The position numbers and the translations under genes were made by a program. The notes below the pieces were generated by a model. The model saw only the letters and a list, made by a program, of their open reading frames with translations, was not told the origin of the DNA and did no database searches. From Pseudoxanthomonas sp. (GTDB lineage: Bacteria > Pseudomonadota > Gammaproteobacteria > Xanthomonadales > Xanthomonadaceae), in the NCBI GenBank assembly GCA_026785795.1, contig JAJAZJ010000002.1:1-5934 (forward strand): a stretch of DNA of 5,934 nt, given 5' to 3'. Shown in pieces: positions 1 to 5,379 of the stretch (the first letter of the stretch is position 1; each line of letters starts with the position of its first letter).

Positions 1-973
1 ACCAACACTTGCGGAAGTGCTCGACTATCGCGGCGAAATCGACGCGCATGTCCACCGCAGGCTCCAGGCAGGCGATCTGGACGAGGCCGGGGCGCAGGTG
101 CTGCTGATGGGCACGCACCACGAGCAGCAGCACCAGGAGCTGCTGCTGACCGACATCAAGCATGCGTTCTGGTCCAACCCCGTGCATCCGGCCTACCGGG
201 AGGATCTGGTCCGGCAGCAGGGGGCGTCCACGTCGCCGCTGCGCTGGATTGCACGCGACGAGGCCATCACCGAGATCGGTGCGCCAGCCTGGCCGGCGTC
301 GTCGTCATTCGCATTTGATAATGAAGCGCCGCGCCACCGCGTGCTGATACCCGCCCATGCGATGGCCAGCCGCCCGGTCAGCAATCGCGAATACCTGGAC
401 TTCGTTGCCGACGGTGGCTACGACAACGTGGCCCTGTGGATGAGCGAGGGGTGGGACCGCTTGCGCAGTGAAGGGCGTACGCGTCCGCTGTACTGGCATC
501 TGCACGAAGCGCGCGAGTTCAGCCTGGGCGGATGGCGCGACCTGGACCCGCACGCGCCGGTCTGCCATCTGGATTATTTCGAAGCTGACGCTTTTGCACG
601 CTGGGCCGGCGGCCGCCTGCCGACCGAGGCCGAATGGGAGCAGGCGGCTACGGGCGTTGCGCTGGAGGGCAACTTCGCCGATGACGATGCACTGCATCCG
701 CTGGCCGCAAGCGACGCGGGCACCGGCCTGCGCCAGCTGTTTGGTGACGTGTGGGAATGGACTTCCACCGCGTACACCCCGTACCCCGGATTCAAGCCAC
801 TGCCGGGATCGCTGGGCGAATACAACGGCAAGTTCATGAGCGGGCAGTGGGTGTTGCGCGGCGGCAGCTGCGCCACCCCACGCGACCACATGCGCGCGAG
901 CTACCGCAATTTCTTTCCTCCTCCCACCCGCTGGCAATTCTCCGGACTTCGCCTGGCCAAGGATGTCCCGTGA
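1..973 (+). CDS. egtB: EgtB, ergothioneine sulfoxide synthase (5'-truncated by window edge)
   Basis: Non-haem iron enzyme that joins hercynine to a thiol (cysteine or gamma-glutamylcysteine) using O2, the central step of ergothioneine synthesis; cytosolic. The reading frame is open from base 2, so the GTG at 17 is internal. About 323 residues are visible; the family usually has somewhat over 400, so roughly the first 100 are missing, including the first iron-ligand histidine. The end of the DinB-like helical domain is seen, with the HEQQHQE motif at 119-139 whose two histidines (H-x3-H) match the other two iron ligands. The C-terminal FGE-sulfatase domain follows from about 310: GGRLPTEAEW (608-637), GDVWEW (743-760), RGGS (857-868), RNFF (905-916) and a terminal GLRLAKD. 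The TGA overlaps the egtD GTG start. The thiol donor cannot be told from sequence by eye. Family assignment is firm. Confidence 0.95.
   Translation, partial: PTLAEVLDYRGEIDAHVHRRLQAGDLDEAGAQVLLMGTHHEQQHQELLLTDIKHAFWSNPVHPAYREDLVRQQGASTSPLRWIARDEAITEIGAPAWPASSSFAFDNEAPRHRVLIPAHAMASRPVSNREYLDFVADGGYDNVALWMSEGWDRLRSEGRTRPLYWHLHEAREFSLGGWRDLDPHAPVCHLDYFEADAFARWAGGRLPTEAEWEQAATGVALEGNFADDDALHPLAASDAGTGLRQLFGDVWEWTSTAYTPYPGFKPLPGSLGEYNGKFMSGQWVLRGGSCATPRDHMRASYRNFFPPPTRWQFSGLRLAKDVP
959..963 (+). promoter_or_regulatory. Ribosome binding site deciding the egtD GTG start
   Basis: AAGGA lies inside the last codons of egtB, six bases before the GTG at 970. It supports this GTG over any upstream in-frame start. 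The frame is open far upstream, but that part reads egtB out of frame. Confidence 0.75.
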
Positions 974-1932
974 ACGCCGTACTCAAACTGACCGACCTGC
1001 AGCCCAGCCCCGACGACATCAGCGGCGATGTACTCGCCGGTCTGGCGAAAGCCCCGAAACAACTGCCGTCAAAGTATTTCTACGACAAGCGCGGCTCGGA
1101 ACTTTTCGAGGAGATCACCCGCCAGCCCGAGTACTACCTGACCCGGGTGGAGCTGGCGCTGCTGCACAATAGCGCGGCTGAGATCTGCGCAGCGGTGGGG
1201 CCGCGCGCGCATGTAGTCGAGTACGGCAGCGGAAGCGGACACAAGACCCGCATCCTGCTGGACGCGCTGGAGGATCCGGTGGCCTATACCCCCATCGAGA
1301 TATCGTTCAGCGCACTCACGGCCAGCGTGCAGCGCCTGGACCACGAGTTCGACGATGTCGAGGTGCTGCCGGTCTGCGCCGATTTCACCCAGCCTGTCGC
1401 GATCCCGCAGCCCACGCGGCGGGCCGATCACGCGCTGGTGTTTTTCCCGGGCTCTACGTTGGGTAATTTTGGCGAGGACGAGGCGTTGGGCCTGCTGCGC
1501 GCGATGCGCCAGACCATGGGCGATCGTGGCGGTGCGCTGGTCGGCATCGACCTGCAGAAGTCGCCAGCCATGCTCGAAGCCGCCTATAACGACGCCGCCG
1601 GGGTAACCGCAGCATTCACCTTGAATATGCTGACGCGGCTCAATCGCGATGCCGGAAGCGACTTCAATGTCGCCTCGTTCTCGCATAGCGCGAACTACTC
1701 GGTCGAACGCGGCCGCATCGAGACCTTCCTGGTCAGCCAGCGTGCACAGACGGTGACCGTACAGGGCCGCCGCTTTCGCTTCGCCGCCGGCGAGGCGATG
1801 CAGGTCGAGTACAGCCACAAGTACACCGACCGCGGGTTTGCCGCGCTTGTCGCACGGGCCGGCCTGAAGGTGGTGCAGCGCTGGAACGATCCGCGCGACT
1901 GGTTCGGCCTGCGCCTGCTGCAGCGGGCCTGA
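970..1932 (+). CDS. egtD: EgtD, L-histidine N-alpha-trimethyltransferase
   Basis: Transfers three methyl groups from S-adenosylmethionine to the alpha-amino group of histidine to give hercynine (EgtB's substrate). Start is GTG at 970, sharing bases with the egtB stop (GTGA overlap), which gives 320 residues, the usual family length. The SAM-binding loop GSGSGHKT is at residues 86-93. Residues matching the histidine-binding set known from the mycobacterial enzyme are visible: Tyr56 (EYYLTR), Asn166 (GSTLGNF), Tyr206 (AAYND), and Glu280/Ser282 (VEYSHK), the last pair two positions earlier than in the Mycobacterium numbering as I recall it. Other family signatures are KYFYDKRGSELFEEIT near the N-terminus and GIDLQKSP at 192-199. 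Nothing looks broken. Coupled translation with egtB is inferred from the overlap. Identification is very secure. Confidence 0.97.
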   Translation: MNAVLKLTDLQPSPDDISGDVLAGLAKAPKQLPSKYFYDKRGSELFEEITRQPEYYLTRVELALLHNSAAEICAAVGPRAHVVEYGSGSGHKTRILLDALEDPVAYTPIEISFSALTASVQRLDHEFDDVEVLPVCADFTQPVAIPQPTRRADHALVFFPGSTLGNFGEDEALGLLRAMRQTMGDRGGALVGIDLQKSPAMLEAAYNDAAGVTAAFTLNMLTRLNRDAGSDFNVASFSHSANYSVERGRIETFLVSQRAQTVTVQGRRFRFAAGEAMQVEYSHKYTDRGFAALVARAGLKVVQRWNDPRDWFGLRLLQRA

Positions 1933-1962
1933 TCGAGCCGAAGACACGCTCTGCAGCGCTCC

Positions 1963-1967
1963 AGGAG
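1963..1967 (+). promoter_or_regulatory. Ribosome binding site of the flavodoxin-like gene
   Basis: AGGAG sits six bases before the ATG at 1974, inside the 41-bp gap after egtD. The gap shows no convincing terminator, so read-through from egtBD is plausible. Confidence 0.7.
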
Positions 1968-1973
1968 AACCGC

Positions 1974-2729
1974 ATGGCCAGCCACCAGAACAAGCCAAGC
2001 GCAAGCAGCACCCGCGAACCCGCGCCACCCGCACGCTACGACGACCTGCGCGCGCTGTTCCTCAACTGCACGCTGAAGCGCAGCGGCGAGGATTCGCATA
2101 CCGAGCGCCTGATCCACGTCGCGGCGGGGATCATGCGTGCCAACCAGGTCAAGCTGCAGGTGCTCCGCCCGGTCGATCTGGACCTGGCGCCGGGCGTGCA
2201 GCCGGATATGCGCAAGCATGGCTTTGAACATGACGACTGGCCGGCGCTGTGCAAGCAGGTGATGGATGCCGACATACTGGTGCTGTGCACGCCGATCTGG
2301 CTCGGTGAAGAGAGCTCGGTCTGTCGCCGGGTGATCGAGCGCCTGTACGCCGAGTCCGGCAAGCTCAACGACCGTGGCCAGTCCATTTACTACGGCCGCG
2401 TGGGCGGTTGCCTGATCACCGGCAACGAGGACGGCATCAAGCATTGCGCGATGACGCTGCACTACGCCCTGCAGCACCTCGGCTACACCATTCCCCCACA
2501 GGCCGATGCCGGCTGGATCGGGGAGGCCGGCCCGGGCGCATCCTACGGTGATGACGGCGCCGGCTACGACAACGACTTCACCCAGCGAAACACCACCTTC
2601 ATGGCCTGGAACCTGATGCACATGGCGCGAATGCTCAAGGACGCGGGCGGCATCCCCGCGCACGGCAACCAGCGCGACCGGTGGGATGACGGCTGCCGTT
2701 TCGACCATCCCAATCCCGAATACCGTTGA
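1974..2729 (+). CDS. Flavodoxin-like / NAD(P)H-dependent FMN oxidoreductase family protein
   Basis: Predicted cytosolic flavoprotein of 251 residues with a flavodoxin-like fold (FMN-reductase type); substrate unknown. A polar 22-residue N-terminal extension precedes the first beta strand (LRALFLNCTLKR). The loop at residues 31-46, NCTLKRSGEDSHTERL, fits the FMN-phosphate-binding loop that usually reads GSxR..GnT. TPIWLGEESS (106-115) matches the second flavin-contacting loop, and GGCLITGNEDG (144-154) is a strand-plus-loop typical of this subgroup. The C-terminal part is rich in Gly, Asp and Asn. There is no signal peptide or membrane segment. The ATG has a good ribosome binding site. It lies 41 bp after egtD on the same strand, so co-transcription is likely, but a role in ergothioneine chemistry is only inference. 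It could also be a quinone or other small-molecule reductase. Confidence 0.85.
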   Translation: MASHQNKPSASSTREPAPPARYDDLRALFLNCTLKRSGEDSHTERLIHVAAGIMRANQVKLQVLRPVDLDLAPGVQPDMRKHGFEHDDWPALCKQVMDADILVLCTPIWLGEESSVCRRVIERLYAESGKLNDRGQSIYYGRVGGCLITGNEDGIKHCAMTLHYALQHLGYTIPPQADAGWIGEAGPGASYGDDGAGYDNDFTQRNTTFMAWNLMHMARMLKDAGGIPAHGNQRDRWDDGCRFDHPNPEYR

Positions 2730-2782
2730 CGCCTGCTGCGCTGGACGCGATCGGCGTGCACAATCGCACTTTCACCAGCAAT

Positions 2783-2793
2783 CCCGGCGCGGG
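2783..2793 (+). repeat. Short hairpin over the presumed ribosome binding region of the NYN gene
   Basis: CCCG-GCG-CGGG forms a 4-bp perfect stem (5 with a flanking T-G wobble) ending 9 bases before the ATG at 2803. The 3' arm contains the GGGG run at 2791-2794 that is the best, though poor, Shine-Dalgarno candidate for this gene. Small enough to be chance in DNA of this GC content. Confidence 0.3.
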
Positions 2794-2802
2794 GCGCAAT
2801 CA

Positions 2803-3642
2803 ATGAAACCCAGGAACAGCGGCAAGCCCGACCAGGATGACAGCCAGCACCGCCTGGCGGTGCTGATTGATGCCGATAATGCGCAGCCGGCGGTGATCGA
2901 AGGCCTGCTGGCGGAAATCGCCAAGTACGGCGTGGCCAGCGTCAAGCGCATCTACGGCGACTTCACCAGCACCCGAATGACCCAGTGGAAGGGCGCGCTG
3001 CTCAAGCACTCCATCAGTCCCGCGCAGCAGTTCGCCTACACCAGCGGCAAGAACGCCACCGACAGCTCCATGATCATCGACGCCATGGACCTGCTTTATA
3101 CGCAGCGCTTCGACGGCTTCTGCCTGGTGTCCAGCGACAGCGACTTCACCCGTCTGGCCCAGCGTCTGCGCGAGGAAGGCCTGACCGTGTACGGCTTCGG
3201 AGAGCGCAAGACCCCGGACGCCTTCGTGCAGGCCTGCGACAAGTTCATCTACACCGAAGTGCTGCGCAGTGAATCGCCGGCAGCAGAACCGGCGAAGCCT
3301 GCGGCGACGCGCGCGCCGGCCAAGGAGACCAAACAGCCCGCCGGCAAGTCCGTGCCTGCAGCGCCGGCGGCGGCCGCCAAGCCCCAGGACAGGGTGGTGG
3401 AGCCGCTGCCGCTGGCGCTGATCCGCCAGGCCATTGAGGAAGCCTCCGACGACCAGGGCTGGGCCGGGCTGGGCGCGGTGGGCAGCTACCTCAACAAGAT
3501 CCGCCCGGACTTCGATCCCCGCCTGTACGGGCACCGCAAGCTCAGCGATCTGTTCAAGCAGCAGCCGCGTCATTTCGCCATCGACGAGCGCAGCGTGCCC
3601 GGCAGCAGCAACAAGACCATCTACATTCGTTCGCTGGGCTGA
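2803..3642 (+). CDS. NYN-domain (PIN-like) protein with C-terminal OST-HTH/LOTUS domain
   Basis: Predicted RNA-directed protein of 279 residues. Residues 17-155 form a NYN domain, a PIN-like nuclease fold: AVLIDADN (19-26), IYGDFTS (50-56), GKNATDSSMIIDAMDLLY (82-99) and LVSSDSDF (108-115) supply the acidic cluster Asp23, Asp87, Asp112 and Asp114 expected to bind metal. FGERKTPDAFVQACDKFIY is typical of the bacterial DUF88/LabA-like branch. Residues 156-200 are a low-complexity Ala/Pro/Lys linker. Residues 202-277 fit an OST-HTH/LOTUS domain (GWAGLGAVGSYL, YGHRKLSDLF, then a strand ending KTIYIR), a fold linked to RNA binding. The frame is open back to an ATG at 2686, but that would overlap the previous gene and add unstructured residues, so ATG 2803 is chosen. 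Its ribosome binding site is weak. Nuclease activity is inferred from the family. Confidence 0.9.
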   Translation: MKPRNSGKPDQDDSQHRLAVLIDADNAQPAVIEGLLAEIAKYGVASVKRIYGDFTSTRMTQWKGALLKHSISPAQQFAYTSGKNATDSSMIIDAMDLLYTQRFDGFCLVSSDSDFTRLAQRLREEGLTVYGFGERKTPDAFVQACDKFIYTEVLRSESPAAEPAKPAATRAPAKETKQPAGKSVPAAPAAAAKPQDRVVEPLPLALIRQAIEEASDDQGWAGLGAVGSYLNKIRPDFDPRLYGHRKLSDLFKQQPRHFAIDERSVPGSSNKTIYIRSLG

Positions 3643-3655
3643 GCCGGACGTCGAC

Positions 3656-4297
3656 GTGGACAACGACAAGCCGTACTCCCCGGCCTGCGAGCGCAATCGC
3701 GATCCGATCCTGGAAGTCCTGCGCGGGCACCTGGCGGGGTGCCGCCATGTGCTGGAAATCGGCAGCGGCACCGGCCAGCACGCGGTGCATTTCGCCGACG
3801 CGATGCCGTGGCTGACGTGGCAGTGTTCGGATCGCGCCGAGTATTCGCCGGGCATTCGCCGCTGGCTGGCCGATGCCGCGCTGCCGAACACGCCACTGCC
3901 GCTCACCCTGGACGTGAGCGGAGCGTGGCCGGTGCAGTCCTTCGATGCGGTATACAGCGCCAATACCCTGCACATCATGGGCTGGGACGAAGTGCAGGCG
4001 CTGTTCGCCGGCGTGGCGGCGCTTTTCGCACGCGATGGCGGCGAGGGCAGGTTGGCCGTCTACGGGCCATTCAATATTGGCGGTGAATTTACCAGCGACA
4101 GCAATCGTGAATTCGATGCCTCTTTGCGGGTACGCGATCCGCGCATGGGACTGCGCGATCTAGACGCGGTGGATGCACTGGCGTCCAGCGCAGGGCTTTC
4201 GCTGGTAGAGGATGCCGCCATGCCTGCGAACAACCGGCTACTGGTGTGGGCGGCAGATGCGCAGGCTCCCGCGATCGCGTCGCGGTCCGCGCCATGA
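3656..4297 (+). CDS. DUF938-family class I SAM-dependent methyltransferase
   Basis: Predicted methyltransferase of 213 residues, related to the family that includes eukaryotic METTL26; substrate unknown. The start is set at GTG 3656, 13 bases after the NYN stop, because the conserved opening KPYSPACERNRDPIL follows directly; no ATG lies nearby and the ribosome binding site is weak. SAM-binding motif I is VLEIGSGTGQH at residues 32-42, an acidic Asp60 sits in the post-motif II region (CSDRAEY), and FDAVYSANTLHIM (97-109) is the motif IV region. Family-specific blocks follow: YGPFNIGGEFTSDSNREFD, DPRMGLRD, and MPANNRLLVW near the C-terminus. The stop overlaps the next start (ATGA), so translation is probably coupled to the dehydrogenase. 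Family call is secure; the function of the family is poorly known. Confidence 0.9.
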   Translation: MDNDKPYSPACERNRDPILEVLRGHLAGCRHVLEIGSGTGQHAVHFADAMPWLTWQCSDRAEYSPGIRRWLADAALPNTPLPLTLDVSGAWPVQSFDAVYSANTLHIMGWDEVQALFAGVAALFARDGGEGRLAVYGPFNIGGEFTSDSNREFDASLRVRDPRMGLRDLDAVDALASSAGLSLVEDAAMPANNRLLVWAADAQAPAIASRSAP

Positions 4298-5076
4298 ACG
4301 CAGTTTCCGTCATTGTCGGGCTGGACACGCCCGCCAACGTGCTGGTCACCGGCGCCAGCAGCGGCATTGGCCTGGCGGTCGTGCGCCAGCTGCTGGCAAA
4401 CGATCGGGTGGCAGGTGTATTCGCGCTGTCGCGTCATGCCGAGACCAGCCCCGAGCTGGCCGCGCTGCAGGCTGACCACGGCGAGCGGCTGCAGCTGCTG
4501 TCCGTGGACCTGACATCCAATGAAGCGCTGGCCTCAGTGGCGGGCCGCATCAATATCCACTGCGACCGCCTGCACCTGGTGTTCAGTGCGGCCGGCGTGC
4601 TGCACGCGCCAGGGGTGACACCAGAGAAGTCGCTGACGTCGCTGAGTCGCGCATCGCTGGAATCGGTGTTCGCACTCAACGCGTTCGCACCGGTGCTGCT
4701 GGCCCAGGCGCTGGCGCCGCTGCTCAGGCACGACGAGCCGGCGGTGTTTGCCTCGCTGTCGGCGCGGGTGGGCTCCATTGGCGACAACCAGCTGGGCGGC
4801 TGGTACGCGTATCGCGCGTCCAAGGCGGCGCAGAACCAGCTGCTGCGCACGCTTGCGGTGGAATGGAGGCGCACCCTTCGCAACGCCTGCGTGCTGCTGC
4901 TGCATCCGGGTACGGTGGACACGCCGCTGTCACGCCCGTTCCAGGCCAACGTACCGGAGTCCAAACTGTTCACGCCGGAACGGGCGGCGCGCCAGCTGCT
5001 GGACATCGTGGCGCAGGCCACGCCCGCGAATAGCGGCTGCTTCGTGGCATGGGATGGCAGCACGGTGCCGTGGTGA
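4294..5076 (+). CDS. Short-chain dehydrogenase/reductase, C-factor (CsgA)-like
   Basis: Predicted NAD(P)(H)-dependent oxidoreductase of 260 residues, about the normal length for a classical SDR. Cofactor-binding TGASSGIG is at residues 19-26. Asp72 follows in a SVDLTS stretch, and FSAAG (97-101) replaces the usual NNAG. Asn129 (ALNAFAP) and Tyr173/Lys177 (YRASK) belong to the catalytic set; Ser161 in ARVGSIG is the likely catalytic serine. HPGTVDTPLSRPF and the closing DGSTVPW resemble the C-factor-like subgroup. ATG 4294 overlaps the preceding stop by ATGA and puts the Rossmann motif at the usual distance. An ATG at 4246 would overlap the methyltransferase by 52 bases and is less likely. No Shine-Dalgarno is seen before 4294, so translational coupling is expected. 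Substrate is unknown; the C-factor name reflects likeness only and says nothing about signalling here. Confidence 0.9.
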   Translation: MNAVSVIVGLDTPANVLVTGASSGIGLAVVRQLLANDRVAGVFALSRHAETSPELAALQADHGERLQLLSVDLTSNEALASVAGRINIHCDRLHLVFSAAGVLHAPGVTPEKSLTSLSRASLESVFALNAFAPVLLAQALAPLLRHDEPAVFASLSARVGSIGDNQLGGWYAYRASKAAQNQLLRTLAVEWRRTLRNACVLLLHPGTVDTPLSRPFQANVPESKLFTPERAARQLLDIVAQATPANSGCFVAWDGSTVPW

Positions 5077-5086
5077 GGATAGCGCT

Positions 5087-5108
5087 ACGCACCTTGATGC
5101 TGGTGCGT
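5087..5108 (+). terminator. Possible terminator or regulatory hairpin after the dehydrogenase gene
   Basis: Perfect 7-bp inverted repeat ACGCACC (5087-5093) / GGTGCGT (5102-5108) with an 8-base loop, starting 11 bases after the SDR stop. It is followed by only three T's (5108-5110), so it is a weak intrinsic terminator at best. Position at the end of the gene run makes 3'-end formation or stabilisation the simplest reading. Confidence 0.4.
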
Positions 5109-5125
5109 TTGACGCCGTCAAATGC
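5105..5125 (+). repeat. Second inverted repeat overlapping the first
   Basis: GCGTTTGAC (5105-5113) / GTCAAATGC (5117-5125) pair as a 9-bp stem with one G-T wobble around a 3-base GCC loop; the inner TTTGAC/GTCAAA is perfect. It shares 5105-5108 with the right arm of the preceding hairpin, so both cannot form fully at once. No T-run follows. As DNA it could also be a protein-binding palindrome. Confidence 0.4.
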
Positions 5126-5227
5126 GTGCAGGCTGGATCCACCGCATTCAGCAACATGACCAAAATGATTCAGCACTGTGAACCAGCAAGCACGTAAGGG
5201 GCAGCGTGATTCGCGAGTGCAGATGAA

Positions 5228-5247
5228 TGCGCGGGGTGTTTCGCGCA
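5228..5247 (+). repeat. GC-rich inverted repeat in the long intergenic gap
   Basis: TGCGCG (5228-5233) and CGCGCA (5242-5247) form a 6-bp perfect stem with an 8-base loop GGGTGTTT. No T-run follows. Likely within or just upstream of the 5' region of the next gene. It may be chance. Confidence 0.3.
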
Positions 5248-5364
5248 ATTGGTGTTCCGGTGATCACACTCCGGTCACGATGATTTAACCGTGGCTACAG
5301 GAAAGTCAGTGCAGGCCAAACGACGCGCAACGGCGACCCTCGCCGACGCGGCTGGCCTACCCCC

Positions 5365-5371
5365 AAGGAGA
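5365..5371 (+). promoter_or_regulatory. Strong ribosome binding site of the glycine-zipper gene
   Basis: AAGGAGA is a near-perfect Shine-Dalgarno, eight bases before ATG 5380. It is the best in the window and supports both the start and efficient translation. Confidence 0.8.
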
Positions 5372-5379
5372 GCCATCCC

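Larger units (their letters stand above)
5077..5379. other. Intergenic region, 303 bp, without a supported gene
   Basis: The only long gap. It holds two overlapping hairpins near its left end, a third inverted repeat at 5228-5247, and an 8-bp palindrome GTGATCAC at 5260-5267. Reverse-strand frames cross it, but they run into coding DNA of the flanking genes and have no recognisable product. The promoter of the glycine-zipper gene should lie here. The best sigma-70-like pair I find is TGATCA (5261-5266), 17 bases, TTTAAC (5284-5289), which matches consensus poorly, so I do not call a promoter. A small RNA cannot be excluded. Confidence 0.5.

Noticed and set aside
751..969. N-terminal extension of egtD to an upstream ATG at 751
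   Set aside because: Would overlap egtB by over 200 bases; residues before GTG 970 do not resemble EgtD, and a ribosome binding site precedes 970.
1069..2034. Long reverse-strand frame of 321 codons opposite egtD
   Set aside because: It lies opposite a secure gene, has no recognisable motif, and arises from GC-rich codon bias on the + strand.
1695..2708. Reverse-strand frame of 337 codons opposite egtD and the flavoprotein gene
   Set aside because: Spans the boundary of two secure + strand genes and shows no domain; a shadow.
2726..2764. TTGACG at 2726 and CACAAT at 2759 as a promoter for the NYN gene
   Set aside because: Spacing is 27 bases, far from the 16-18 needed, and no better -10 is found.
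2686..2802. N-terminal extension of the NYN protein to ATG 2686
   Set aside because: Overlaps the end of the flavoprotein gene and encodes a Cys/Arg/His-rich stretch without family likeness.
2800..3978. Reverse-strand frame of 392 codons, longer than the genes it faces
   Set aside because: Covers the NYN gene and half of the methyltransferase gene; its composition is the mirror of their codons and nothing is recognisable.
5134..5141. Palindrome TGGATCCA in the intergenic gap
   Set aside because: Eight bases, contains a common restriction-type palindrome, no flanking symmetry; expected by chance.
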